Shown here in pieces: positions 10,076 to 20,593 of a stretch of 64,000 nt of DNA. Source of the DNA: Candidatus Methylobacter favarea (GTDB taxonomy: Bacteria > Pseudomonadota > Gammaproteobacteria > Methylococcales > Methylomonadaceae); contig NZ_CADCXN010000047.1 in the NCBI RefSeq assembly GCF_902806695.1, forward strand, positions 89,621-153,620. Direction: 5' to 3'. The notes beneath the pieces are model-generated. The model did no database searches. It had not been told where the DNA came from and saw only the letters and a list, made by a program, of their open reading frames with translations. The position numbers and the translations under genes were made by a program. The first letter of the stretch is position 1. Every line of letters starts with the position of its first letter.

Positions 10076-11188
10076 TCAGGCGGCACGCTCTGAACCCGTT
10101 GATCTATTCCCAAAGCGTCGGCGGCTTTTATCCTCAACCTGCCCCACCAGCTGCCCGCAGGCCGCATCAATATCTTCACCGCGCGTCTTTCGAACTGTAG
10201 TCACTATGCCGGCGTCATTTAACATTGTTTTAAAACGATTAATCGTTGCGCTGCTTGAACACCGGTAAATCGAACCCGGAAACGGATTAAACGGTATTAA
10301 ATTAAGTTTTGACGGCACAGTTTTTAATAATTTGATTAAGCCGCGCGCATCCTGCATGGAATCGTTAATGCCGTCCAGCATGACATATTCAAAGGTAACT
10401 GTGCGCCGCGGGGCTATTTTTGCGTTAGCGCGGCAGGCTTCCATTAATTCCCTTAACGGATATTTTTTATTGATGGGAACCAGTTGATCCCTTAATTCAT
10501 CGGTCACGGCATGTAAAGACACGGCAAGGCTGACATCGCAGACTTCCGTCAGGCGGTGCATGGCCGGTACTACGCCGGAAGTGCTGATGGTTACGCGGCG
10601 TTTGGAGAGGCCATAGGCGAAATCATCCATCATCAGATTCATTGCCGCCACAACATTGTTAAAATTAAGCAGCGGTTCGCCCATGCCCATCATAACCACA
10701 TTGGTGATTTTTTTTTCCGCACCCAGGCGTTTTTGCGCGGCAAACACCTGGCCGATAATTTCCGCTGTGGTCAGATTACGGTTAAAGCCTTGCCGGGCAG
10801 TGGAGCAAAAAGTGCAAGCCAGCGCACAGCCGATTTGCGAGGACACGCATAAGGTGCCGCGTTCCTCTTCAGGAATAAAAACGGTTTCCACCCGATTGCC
10901 GCAGCTGGTTTGCAAGGCCCATTTACAGGTGCCGTCGCCGGCAATTTGTTCCACCACAATCTCGGGCGCGGCAATATGGCAATGCTCATGCAGATAAGCG
11001 CGCAGCGGTTTGCTGAAATTGGTCATCTGGTCGAAGTCTTCGACGCCTTCCTGATAAATCCATTTAAGCACTTGTGTAGCCCGGAAAGGTTTTTCACCCA
11101 ACCCGGCAAAAAAGGCTGCGAGGCCTTTCCTGTCGAAATCCAGCAGATTGACAGCTTTAGGTTTAACGGGTGCGGGAGCAGAGTTCAT
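10076..11188 (-). CDS. rlmN: Dual-specificity rRNA/tRNA adenine C2-methyltransferase RlmN
   Basis: A radical-SAM enzyme methylating A2503 of 23S rRNA and A37 of some tRNAs. The CxxxCxxC cluster motif is seen in [15 protein letters not shown], and the C-terminal catalytic Cys in DIDAACGQL. The ATG at 11188 ([16 protein letters not shown]) gives a 370-aa protein of normal length and overlaps the ndk end by 26 bp. The longer frame to 11275 is the ndk shadow. It lies between ndk and pilW in the conserved order. Confidence 0.96.
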   Translation of the reverse strand: MNSAPAPVKPKAVNLLDFDRKGLAAFFAGLGEKPFRATQVLKWIYQEGVEDFDQMTNFSKPLRAYLHEHCHIAAPEIVVEQIAGDGTCKWALQTSCGNRVETVFIPEEERGTLCVSSQIGCALACTFCSTARQGFNRNLTTAEIIGQVFAAQKRLGAEKKITNVVMMGMGEPLLNFNNVVAAMNLMMDDFAYGLSKRRVTISTSGVVPAMHRLTEVCDVSLAVSLHAVTDELRDQLVPINKKYPLRELMEACRANAKIAPRRTVTFEYVMLDGINDSMQDARGLIKLLKTVPSKLNLIPFNPFPGSIYRCSSSATINRFKTMLNDAGIVTTVRKTRGEDIDAACGQLVGQVEDKSRRRFGNRSTGSERAA

Positions 11189-11594
11189 GGTCTGAAAAAA
11201 AGAAAGCAATTTCTTCCTTGGCGGTTTCTGCGGCATCGGAACCATGCACCGCATTTTCATCAATACTGTTTGCAAAATCCGCGCGAATCGTTCCGGCGGC
11301 GGCTTCTTCAGGATTTGTGGCGCCCATTATTTCACGGTGTCTGGCTACGGCATTTTCGCCTTCCAGCACCTGCATCATGACCGGCCCTGAAATCATAAAC
11401 GCCACCAGATCATTAAAGAAAGGCCGGTCCTTATGCACAGCATAAAAACCTTCTGCCTGCTTTTTGGTTAGATGAAGCATTTTTGCGGCAATAATTTTTA
11501 GACCGTTTTTCTCAAAACGACTGTAAATTTCCCCTATTACATTTTTTGCTACAGCGTCGGGTTTAATGATTGAGAAAGTGCGTTCTATCGCCAT
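11163..11594 (-). CDS. ndk: Nucleoside diphosphate kinase
   Basis: A 143-aa NDP kinase balancing NTP pools through a phosphohistidine intermediate. The active-site motif [10 protein letters not shown] is present, with the start [18 protein letters not shown] and the characteristic end ELCSRTR. Its 3' end overlaps the rlmN start by 26 bp. It lies 88 bp after secF, so it may start its own transcript. Confidence 0.98.
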   Translation of the reverse strand: MAIERTFSIIKPDAVAKNVIGEIYSRFEKNGLKIIAAKMLHLTKKQAEGFYAVHKDRPFFNDLVAFMISGPVMMQVLEGENAVARHREIMGATNPEEAAAGTIRADFANSIDENAVHGSDAAETAKEEIAFFFSDHELCSRTR

Positions 11595-11682
11595 TTTTTA
11601 AAACTCCAGTATGAATAAGGAATAAACATATAAATAATCGATTATACCCGATCAGTGGGTGTATTTCGAAGAACCTGGCAGC

Positions 11683-12609
11683 TTAAGGCCTGCTATCCAG
11701 TGTCGCGCCTTCTTTTACCGGTAGCATTAAATCCTCAGGGCTGATGCCCAACATCAACGCCGCCGGACTGGCAATAAAAATAGACGAATAAGTGCCAAAA
11801 ATAACGCCGAACAAAAGTACGATGGAGAAATTATGAATAACTTCGCCACCCAAAAAGAATAAAGAAACCAGCACCAACATGACAGTTACGGAAGTCATAA
11901 TCGTACGGCTCAACGTTTCATTAATGGAAATATTCATAATCTCTTCGGTCGATTTATTTCTTAACAGCCTGAAATTCTCCCGGATGCGGTCATATACCAC
12001 GATAGTATCATTCAAGGAATAACCGATAAGAGCCAAAACAGCGGCTAGCACTGTTAAATCAAACTCCAGGCCTAAAATTGAAAAAAATCCCATCGTAACA
12101 ATAACGTCATGAAGCGTCGCAATGATGGCGCCCGTAGAAAATTTCCATTCAAAACGCCAGGCAATATAAATCAAAATACCGATTGTTGAATACAACAATG
12201 CCAAGAAACCATCCTGGGCCAAATCCTCACCCACTTGCGGCCCCACGAATTCAACACGGCGCAAGCTTGCGGGCTCTGCGGTATTTTTATTAATGACTGA
12301 AAGCACTTGCCCGCTTAATTCCGCACTGCTAATGCCTTCATGCAACTTCAACCGGATCAGTACATCTTTTGTCGTACCGAAGTTCTGGACAGTAGCGTCA
12401 GTAAAGCCCGCCTTGTCCAGGGTATTGCGCAATGCCGTTAAGTCCGCCGCCTGTTTATAGCCCACTTCAATAAGCGTGCCGCCGGTGAAGTCAATGCCCA
12501 TCTGCAGCCCGCGTACAGCCAGTGAAGCGATTGAGATAACCATCAGGACGGCGGAAAATATCAGCGCTACTTTCCGGTTACCTATAAAGTTTATATTTTT
12601 TTTAAGCAT
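11683..12609 (-). CDS. secF: Protein translocase subunit SecF
   Basis: A 308-aa inner-membrane protein with six predicted membrane segments and the SecF signature in the first periplasmic loop (MGIDFTGGTLIEVGY). With SecD it couples the proton gradient to late steps of protein export. Helix motifs such as ALIGYSLNDTIVVYDRIREN are conserved. It follows secD by 44 bp, giving the yajC-secD-secF order. Confidence 0.98.
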   Translation of the reverse strand: MLKKNINFIGNRKVALIFSAVLMVISIASLAVRGLQMGIDFTGGTLIEVGYKQAADLTALRNTLDKAGFTDATVQNFGTTKDVLIRLKLHEGISSAELSGQVLSVINKNTAEPASLRRVEFVGPQVGEDLAQDGFLALLYSTIGILIYIAWRFEWKFSTGAIIATLHDVIVTMGFFSILGLEFDLTVLAAVLALIGYSLNDTIVVYDRIRENFRLLRNKSTEEIMNISINETLSRTIMTSVTVMLVLVSLFFLGGEVIHNFSIVLLFGVIFGTYSSIFIASPAALMLGISPEDLMLPVKEGATLDSRP

Positions 12610-12653
12610 GTCTAAATTCTTTTTTAGGTGAGATAAAGTCTATGAATCATCGA

Positions 12654-14501
12654 TTAAATGGATAATTTCTCAACTCTACGGTTACCATATGTCCAGTTAA
12701 TGATCATCCGCGTACAGGTAATTGCGGTAAACATGGATGACAAAATACCGATAATCAGAGTCACGGCAAAACCTTTGACCGAGCCCGTACCAAAGGCGAA
12801 CAACACAACAGCTACCACTAGATTAGTGAAGTGAGAGTCGAGAATAGTGGCAAAAGCCTTATCAAAGCCAATGAATATACTCGGTTGTACGGTATTACCC
12901 TTTCTGAGCTCTTCTTTAATCCGCTCAAATATCAATACATTGGCATCCACCGACATACCAACTGTCAAGATAATTCCGGCAATTCCGGGCAAAGTCAACG
13001 TTGCCTGCAACATCGATAAAATAGCCACGACAATAATCACGTTGAACGCCAGCGCGGCATTGGCAATCATACCAAAAATCTTGTAATAGACAGCCATAAA
13101 CAGCACCACCAAGGCAAAACCGACAACAAAAGACAGCATGCCTTTATTGATATTATCCTGCCCAAGGCTCGGGCCCACGGTACGTTCTTCAACAATATCA
13201 ACCGGCGCCGCGAGTGCTCCCGCTCTTAACAGCAGTGATAAATTACGCGCTTCCTGCGGGCTGTCCAGACCGGTAGTTTGAAAACGTTTGCTGAAAGCCC
13301 CCTGGATGGTCGCCACACTGATGACTTTTTCTACTTTTTCCTTATGACGGATTTTCTGGCCGTTAACTGTTTTTGTATCGACTTTATATTCAATAAAGAC
13401 CACCGCCATCGGCTTGCCTATATTGGCCTGGGTCACTTTGCCCATTTTCGCCGCGCCGACGCCGTTCAAAGAGATAAATACGGCGGCACGGCCGTCCTGG
13501 TCAATCCCCGAGGAGGCATCGACAATTTGATCGCCGGTCACAATCACACGCCTGTCCAGCAGAATCGGATTGCCGTTTTTTTCATAATACAAGCGGCTGC
13601 TCACCGGCACATGTCCGGCAACAGCCTGCTGCACATCATGTTCGACATCAACCAGACGGTATTCCAGAGTCGCGGTAGTGCCGAGAATTTCCTTGGCGCG
13701 CGTCGTATCCTGGACGCCAGGCAACTGAACCATGATACGGTTTTCACCCTGCTGCTGTATCACAGGTTCGGCAACGCCGAGTTCGTTAACGCGGTTGCGC
13801 AAGGTAGTCATATTTTGCGCCACGGCAAACTTTTTAATCTCCCGTTGTTCTTTTTCAGAGATTTTTAGCGTTATTTCAGTCTGATCTTCCGGCTCGGTTA
13901 AATCGAGATCGTGAAAGTCCTTATTCAGAAGAGCTAAGAAAGCAGGCTTATCGTCTGCCGCTTTCAGCTTGACTTTAATAGCGCCGTTATCCTTGGATAC
14001 CAACAGATAGCGGATTTTTTCCGCCCTTAATGCCTGACGAATATCATCGGTATAACGATCCTCCGCCTGTTTAAGCGCCGCATCCATATCCACTTCCAGC
14101 AGAAAATGCACGCCGCCGCGCAAATCCAGGCCCAGATACATCGCCTGAGCGCCCAGAGTCTGCAGCCAGGCCGGTGTCGTAGGCGCCAGATTCAAGGCAA
14201 CCGTATAATCGCTGCCCAGTTCGTCCCGCAGCAAATCAGCCGCCTTGAGCTGATCATCGGTATTGTTAAAACGGGCCAGAACATGCCCGGCTTTAATTTC
14301 GAGAGACTTTATCTCCAGTCCGGCGGTTTTAAGCGCTGACTCGATGCGGTTTGCCTGTTCCTGTGCTATCGGCGCGGCTCGCGTGGATGACACCTGAACA
14401 GAAGGATCGTCACCGTATAAATTAGGCAACGCATAAATAATCCCGACAACAAAAACAATCAGGATTAATAGGTTTTTCCAGAGGGGGAAATGGTTTTGCA
14501 T
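12654..14501 (-). CDS. secD: Protein translocase subunit SecD
   Basis: A 615-aa RND-type membrane protein with an N-terminal membrane helix (about residues 10-27), a large periplasmic P1 domain beginning near YLGLDLRGGVHFLLEVDMD, and five C-terminal helices containing VGMSVDANVLIFERIKEE. It acts with SecF and SecYEG. The length matches the gammaproteobacterial family. It sits between yajC and secF on the same strand. Confidence 0.98.
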   Translation of the reverse strand: MQNHFPLWKNLLILIVFVVGIIYALPNLYGDDPSVQVSSTRAAPIAQEQANRIESALKTAGLEIKSLEIKAGHVLARFNNTDDQLKAADLLRDELGSDYTVALNLAPTTPAWLQTLGAQAMYLGLDLRGGVHFLLEVDMDAALKQAEDRYTDDIRQALRAEKIRYLLVSKDNGAIKVKLKAADDKPAFLALLNKDFHDLDLTEPEDQTEITLKISEKEQREIKKFAVAQNMTTLRNRVNELGVAEPVIQQQGENRIMVQLPGVQDTTRAKEILGTTATLEYRLVDVEHDVQQAVAGHVPVSSRLYYEKNGNPILLDRRVIVTGDQIVDASSGIDQDGRAAVFISLNGVGAAKMGKVTQANIGKPMAVVFIEYKVDTKTVNGQKIRHKEKVEKVISVATIQGAFSKRFQTTGLDSPQEARNLSLLLRAGALAAPVDIVEERTVGPSLGQDNINKGMLSFVVGFALVVLFMAVYYKIFGMIANAALAFNVIIVVAILSMLQATLTLPGIAGIILTVGMSVDANVLIFERIKEELRKGNTVQPSIFIGFDKAFATILDSHFTNLVVAVVLFAFGTGSVKGFAVTLIIGILSSMFTAITCTRMIINWTYGNRRVEKLSI

Positions 14502-14589
14502 TATTCTATTCCAACAATTAAACCGGGCCTGGCTTGAACAAGCGTTTACCTGCCAGCTATGCGTATAACTAAAGGCGTATATTAAAATT

Positions 14590-14931
14590 TCAAACTTTTT
14601 TAGTTATGGCCTTGTAAGTGCCTTTCGGCATGAGACTTTCCACGCTATGGCGCTGTACTCGAATAAAGGTATTGTCGCAGATTTCAATTTTGAGAAAGTT
14701 ATCATCCAGATCGACTATTTTACCCAAAATGCCTCCGGAGGTAACGACTTCAGCGCCTTTAGTCAAGGTCGCCATCATTTGCTTTTTCTCTTTGGCGCGC
14801 TTGGATTGCGGCCGCAAAAACAAAAAGTAGAAAAATACCAGAATACCCAGTGGAAACAGCATGCCTTCGATGCCGGGTTGTTGCGCGGCAGGCGCGGCTT
14901 CAGCAAGTGCGTCAGAGATAAAAAAACTCAT
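14590..14931 (-). CDS. yajC: Preprotein translocase subunit YajC
   Basis: A 113-aa protein with one membrane helix (LFPLGILVFFYFLFLRPQ) followed by a small basic cytosolic domain (KRAKEKKQMMATLTKGAEVVTSGG). YajC associates with SecDF. It lies between tgt (42 bp upstream) and secD (88 bp downstream), the usual gammaproteobacterial arrangement. Confidence 0.97.
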   Translation of the reverse strand: MSFFISDALAEAAPAAQQPGIEGMLFPLGILVFFYFLFLRPQSKRAKEKKQMMATLTKGAEVVTSGGILGKIVDLDDNFLKIEICDNTFIRVQRHSVESLMPKGTYKAITKKV

Positions 14932-14973
14932 TGTTGTCCTCGGTTGTTCGTAATTAAATAAAAAAGTTGATTA

Positions 14974-16131
<1,158 letters not shown>

Positions 16132-16292
16132 TTAAATTAAAGTACATGTGAAGCGTTAAAATATTGTTGAATACACACCACCCATTCATGATGCCGGAGC
16201 GAAATCTTAACGCCATTTCCCATATCGCATCGTGCTGATAAAAGCTATGATATGCTTGATCTTTAACAAACTATTCCCCAGCGAGGTGATGC

Positions 16293-16874
16293 ATGTCCTC
16301 CGTACTAACACAAACTCACTACACCGCCGAAGACTATTTAGCGCTGGAACGCAGCGCATCCTGTAAAAGCGAATTCCACGACGGTGAGATTTATGCAATG
16401 ACCGGCGCAAGCCGGAAACATAATCTGATAACGGTCAATATTGCCGGAGAATTGCGAAGCCAACTCAAAAAACGTCCCTGCGAAGCCTATATCAACGATA
16501 TGCGCGTCAAGGCTGCCGAAGCGCGCAGCTACCATTACCCCGACATCGCGGTTGTTTGCGGGTCACCGCAATTTGAAGATGCGCATGTGGATACCTTGCT
16601 CAATCCTACCTTGCTGATTGAAGTGCTGTCGCCTTCCACCGAAGCGTATGACCGGGGCAGCAAATTCGCCCATTATCGTAAAATACCTACCTTGCGCGAA
16701 TATCTGCTGGTTTCGCAAGACCAGCCCAGTATCGAGCGCTATATGCGGCAAGGGGATGTCTGGATATTAACGGAAGCCGTCGGGCTTGAAGCTTCCGTGC
16801 CCCTGGAAAGCATAGGCTGCGTTCTCAGCCTCGGCGAGATTTACGACAAGGTTCTGGATGATGAGGAAAAATAA
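16293..16874 (+). CDS. Uma2 family (DUF820) putative endonuclease
   Basis: A 193-aa protein of the Uma2 family, which has a PD-(D/E)XK-like fold. Typical motifs are TAEDYLALE near the N-terminus, HYPDIAVVCG, LLIEVLSPSTEAYDRGSKF and YRKIPTLREYLLVSQD. The family is abundant in cyanobacteria and scattered in proteobacteria, and its biological role is unclear. The gene stands alone between tgt (divergent) and an ABC transporter gene, so lateral gain is plausible. Confidence 0.85.
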   Translation: MSSVLTQTHYTAEDYLALERSASCKSEFHDGEIYAMTGASRKHNLITVNIAGELRSQLKKRPCEAYINDMRVKAAEARSYHYPDIAVVCGSPQFEDAHVDTLLNPTLLIEVLSPSTEAYDRGSKFAHYRKIPTLREYLLVSQDQPSIERYMRQGDVWILTEAVGLEASVPLESIGCVLSLGEIYDKVLDDEEK

Positions 16875-17106
16875 TCAGGGAGCATTCTCACACAGACAGA
16901 TGATCGCAGACACGAAGCCGAGACCGCCTGGTCCTTTTCAATGATAGCTGCAATCCAGCCAGCATCGCAGTCTTTATCAGTCTACACCTGACTATACCTG
17001 ATCCGCATCAAACCTGTTTATGAGCGCTTCAAGAACGCCCCCACCGATCTGGTCAGTTATATGACGCTTGCCTTACTATTTTTTCTGACTATCCGGAGCC
17101 CAGTGC

Positions 17107-18801
17107 ATGCGCTATTCAAATGGATTTTTTATTCGCTTCATACGCCTGGCCGGCCCTTTCTGGAACTCTGACAACAAAGCCGCAATTCGCAGGCAGACGC
17201 TGGCTATGATTGTCCTTACAGTCATACAGATAGGTATCGCCGTGGTCATTACCGAATGGAGCGCGGCGCTTTTCAATGCCCTTGAGCAGCATTCGATGCC
17301 CAGGTTATTAAAACAGACTGCCCTGCTTATTCTGATTTTTGCGGCCACTATGGCCGCCACTGCTACCCATTTAAAAATCAAGCGCCGTTTGCAGGTGGAA
17401 TGGCGCGGCTGGCTGACCGATCGCGTTACCAGTCAATGGATGGATAAGGCGCATCATTATCAGGTAACGCATATACAGTCAGCCAATCATGACAATCCTG
17501 ATGGCCGCATTGCCGAGGATATTCGTATTGCTACCGAGGATGGGATTGCGCTTTGCCACTCGCTGTTTTACAGCGTGCTGGTGCTGATCAGTTTCACAGC
17601 CGTGCTCTGGACCCTGTCGGGTAAAATAATTGTTGATTTGGGGCTGATTGAAGTTCCCATCTACGGACATCTCGTCTGGATTGCAGTTATTTACGCGGTT
17701 GTAGCGTCTTTTTTGGGTTGGCGTATCGGCAAACCCTTAATTAACGCGACAGATAGCCGGCAAACGGTAGAGGCTAATTTCCGGTTCAATCTCGTGACCG
17801 CCCGCGAAAATTCGCTGGCAATAGCATTGATTCATGGCGAGGCGGACGAGCGAAAGCGTTTTTTCAGACTGTTTCAGGATATTATCGGCGCCTTTAACCG
17901 GCAAACTCATGCGTTGTCGAATATTATGCTGTTCACCTCCGGCTATTCGGTCTTGTCGATGGCATTTCCTGTGCTGGTCTCTGCGCCCCGCTATATTCTC
18001 GGAAGTATTACGCTGGGCGCATTAATGCAATCGGTGCAGTCATTTCAGCAAATGACTTCCGCATTATCGTGGCCGGTCGATAATATGTCCACGGTTGCGC
18101 AATGGCGCGCATCGGTCGAGCGCGTACTGAGCCTGATGAAGGCGCTGGACGATCTGGAACTGGAGCTTGCGCGAACCGACCCGCACCGGATCGTGCTCGA
18201 AAAAGGCGAGGATTCCGTCTTGCGTTTTCAGGATTTATGCATCTTCAGGCTCGATAGTGTCGTCTGTGTTTCAGAATTAAACGCCGAAATAAAGGCAGGG
18301 GAGCGGGTTCTTATTGCCGGCAATGCCTTTACAGGCTCGAAGCTGTTCAAGGCGATAGCAGGCTTATGGCCGTGGGGCTCGGGGCACATTGTTGTGCCTG
18401 ATGACGAGCCGATGTTTTTTATGCCGCCGAGGCCGTATTTGCCGACCGGCACTTTGCGCGCCGCGATTTGCTATCCGTCGGCCGGCGAACCGGTCAGTCA
18501 AACTGCGCTTGTGCAGGCGCTGGAACTTGCCGGTTTGAAGGAATTGGCGGAACAACTTGATCAGGTTGATATCTGGGATAAGTCGCTACCTCGCGAGCAG
18601 CAGCAACGCCTGGGGCTGGCAAGGCTGCTGCTGCAGCGGCCGAAGTGGATTTTATTGCAGGAAGCCTTTGATTCGCTTACTCCAGATGGCGAAACCGCGA
18701 TGTTCCAGGTGATCTGTCAGGAACTGCCCGGGGCGACGCTGCTGACGATAACCAATCAGCCGACCGTGGAGAAGCTTCATCAGCGGCGAATTACCTTATA
18801 A
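17107..18801 (+). CDS. SbmA/BacA-YddA-type ABC half-transporter with degraded ATP-binding motifs
   Basis: A 564-aa protein with an N-terminal ABC_membrane_2-like domain (about residues 1-330, FWNSDNKAAIRRQTLAMIVL then WRGWLTDRVTSQWM) and a C-terminal nucleotide-binding domain. The fold markers remain (FKAIAGLWPWGSG, FMPPRPYLPTGTLR). The catalytic motifs are altered: Walker A reads GNAFTGSKLF (405-414) rather than GxxGxGKST, the signature reads LPREQQQR (494-501) rather than LSxGEQQR, and Walker B ends ILLQE (Q518) rather than LLLDE. ATP hydrolysis is therefore doubtful. The frame is intact and GC content is ordinary, so it may be maintained as a non-hydrolysing protein rather than a pseudogene. 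Confidence 0.85.
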   Translation: MRYSNGFFIRFIRLAGPFWNSDNKAAIRRQTLAMIVLTVIQIGIAVVITEWSAALFNALEQHSMPRLLKQTALLILIFAATMAATATHLKIKRRLQVEWRGWLTDRVTSQWMDKAHHYQVTHIQSANHDNPDGRIAEDIRIATEDGIALCHSLFYSVLVLISFTAVLWTLSGKIIVDLGLIEVPIYGHLVWIAVIYAVVASFLGWRIGKPLINATDSRQTVEANFRFNLVTARENSLAIALIHGEADERKRFFRLFQDIIGAFNRQTHALSNIMLFTSGYSVLSMAFPVLVSAPRYILGSITLGALMQSVQSFQQMTSALSWPVDNMSTVAQWRASVERVLSLMKALDDLELELARTDPHRIVLEKGEDSVLRFQDLCIFRLDSVVCVSELNAEIKAGERVLIAGNAFTGSKLFKAIAGLWPWGSGHIVVPDDEPMFFMPPRPYLPTGTLRAAICYPSAGEPVSQTALVQALELAGLKELAEQLDQVDIWDKSLPREQQQRLGLARLLLQRPKWILLQEAFDSLTPDGETAMFQVICQELPGATLLTITNQPTVEKLHQRRITL

Positions 18802-18842
18802 AACTTCCGGTTTCGCTACTATTCAATCTGACAGGTAATAAA

Positions 18843-19964
18843 ATGAATACTTATTTTGACAACAAATTCGGCAAAAAACTGCGCGGCGTTAATCTTGGCA
18901 GCTGGCTGGTTATTGAAAAATGGATGGTGCCCAGCCTTTTTGACGGTCTGCAAGCAACGGATGAAACTTCGTACTGTGTAGAACTGGGTGCCTGCGCCAA
19001 GCATACACTGAAACATCACTGGAACACCTTTATCACCCGCGCTGACTTTGCCTGGATTGCTCAAACCGGCATTAACGCCGTGCGCATTCCGATAGGCCAC
19101 TGGCTATTCGGGCCGGATTACCCTTACCACAGGGCTTATGGCGAGTATGCGCATCCTTTTGTGACCGGCGGCACAGACATACTGGACCGCGCCTTCGGCT
19201 GGGCCGAGGAGTTCGGCCTGCATGTCGTGCTGGATCTGCATGCCGCTCCCGGCTGCCAGAACGGCTTTGACCACGGCGGTATCAAGGATATTTGCGAATG
19301 GCACACCAAAGAGGAGTATATTAACTATTCATTGCTCGTGCTGGAACGGCTGGCCGAACGCTACCACACCCGGCCCGCCTTGCATGCTATCGCAGTATTG
19401 AACGAACCGCGCTGGGATATTCCTACCGATCTGCTGAAAAAATATTATACCGACGCCTATTATCGAATCCGCAACTATTGCAAGCCTGAAGAGGTTGCTG
19501 TGGTTTTCAATGACGGCTTCCGTCCCTACACTGAATACACGGGTTTTTTTACCGAACCGGAATTCAGCAATGTGGTCTTCGATATTCACCGCTATCAATG
19601 CTTTGTCCGCGAAGACATAGACCTTGATATTTACGGGCATATCCAAAAGACTGTGGTCGACTGGAAAAACGAAGCAGATGAGATTAATCGCGACCGCGGC
19701 TTATGGACGTATGCAGGCGAGTGGAGTCTGGGCATCAATTTAAAAGAGGTATCGCTGTGGGCTGACGGCCCATTCAACCATGCTCTGCAAGGTATGGACG
19801 ACTTTCAAACGACTGTCGCCTACCGCGCCTATGCCGCCGCCCAGCTTGCGACATTTGAAAAATACCTGGGCTGGTTTTTCTGGAGTTATAAAAGCGAAAC
19901 AACGCCGGCCTGGTGTTTCCGTGAAGGCGTAAACAGGGGATGGCTGCCTGACCGTTTTTTATGA
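18843..19964 (+). CDS. Glycoside hydrolase family 5, exo-beta-1,3-glucanase-like
   Basis: A 373-aa TIM-barrel protein resembling the fungal-type exo-1,3-glucanase branch of GH5. It starts with KLRGVNLGSWLVIEKWMVPSLF and has the acid/base Glu188 in VLNEPRWD and the nucleophile Glu293 in YAGEWSLG; the histidine in VVLDLHAAPGCQNG is also typical. No signal peptide is seen, so the enzyme is probably cytosolic. The gene follows the ABC protein by 41 bp in the same direction. The substrate is inferred only from family resemblance. Confidence 0.85.
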   Translation: MNTYFDNKFGKKLRGVNLGSWLVIEKWMVPSLFDGLQATDETSYCVELGACAKHTLKHHWNTFITRADFAWIAQTGINAVRIPIGHWLFGPDYPYHRAYGEYAHPFVTGGTDILDRAFGWAEEFGLHVVLDLHAAPGCQNGFDHGGIKDICEWHTKEEYINYSLLVLERLAERYHTRPALHAIAVLNEPRWDIPTDLLKKYYTDAYYRIRNYCKPEEVAVVFNDGFRPYTEYTGFFTEPEFSNVVFDIHRYQCFVREDIDLDIYGHIQKTVVDWKNEADEINRDRGLWTYAGEWSLGINLKEVSLWADGPFNHALQGMDDFQTTVAYRAYAAAQLATFEKYLGWFFWSYKSETTPAWCFREGVNRGWLPDRFL

Positions 19965-20066
19965 TAGAAAATATTCCTGAATGCAACGTGTCCTGTTGGT
20001 TTTTGCGGCTGTTTACCCGATAGTGCAGCGCGGACTCCTTCCTGTTCCGGTTAAACGCAGAGAGCC

Positions 20067-20531
20067 ATGAGTAAAACGGCGACGCAAGTAGGTCCGGCAA
20101 TTTTAACCGATATTCCGGCGCTCTGCGGATTGCTGGATTGCCTGTTTGCTCAGGAACTGGAGTTTACGCCCGATCACGAAGCGCAGAGCCGGGGCCTTGC
20201 CCGCATAATCAACAGCCCGGAAATCGGCCATGTTCTTGTCGCTCGTCAAGGCAGCGAGATCGCCGGCATGGTCTGTCTTCTCTATACCGTATCGACCGCG
20301 CTGGGCGCCAGGGTTGCACTGCTTGAGGATATGATCATAGCCCCTGACTATCGCGGTTTGGGAGTGGGCTCGTATTTGCTTGAAAACGCCATCAAGTTTG
20401 CCCGCAAAAATAAATGCAGGCGCATCACCTTATTAACCGATTGCGCTAATGAGCCAGCCCAGCGCTTCTATCAACGTCACGGCTTCGCTCTTTCCTCCAT
20501 GCTGCCTCTGCGCCTGCCTCTGCACGAGTAG
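20067..20531 (+). CDS. GNAT family N-acetyltransferase
   Basis: A 154-aa GNAT-fold protein. Motif A (acetyl-CoA pyrophosphate binding) is visible as MIIAPDYRGLGVGSYLL, and motif B as LLTDCANEPAQRFYQRHGF. The substrate cannot be told from the sequence. It is convergent with the histidine kinase gene on the other strand. Confidence 0.9.
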   Translation: MSKTATQVGPAILTDIPALCGLLDCLFAQELEFTPDHEAQSRGLARIINSPEIGHVLVARQGSEIAGMVCLLYTVSTALGARVALLEDMIIAPDYRGLGVGSYLLENAIKFARKNKCRRITLLTDCANEPAQRFYQRHGFALSSMLPLRLPLHE

Positions 20532-20593
20532 CTCGCCGATAACCTGTTCATCTGCATGAGGCCGCGTTATATTCAAAATGGGCGGGAGCAACG

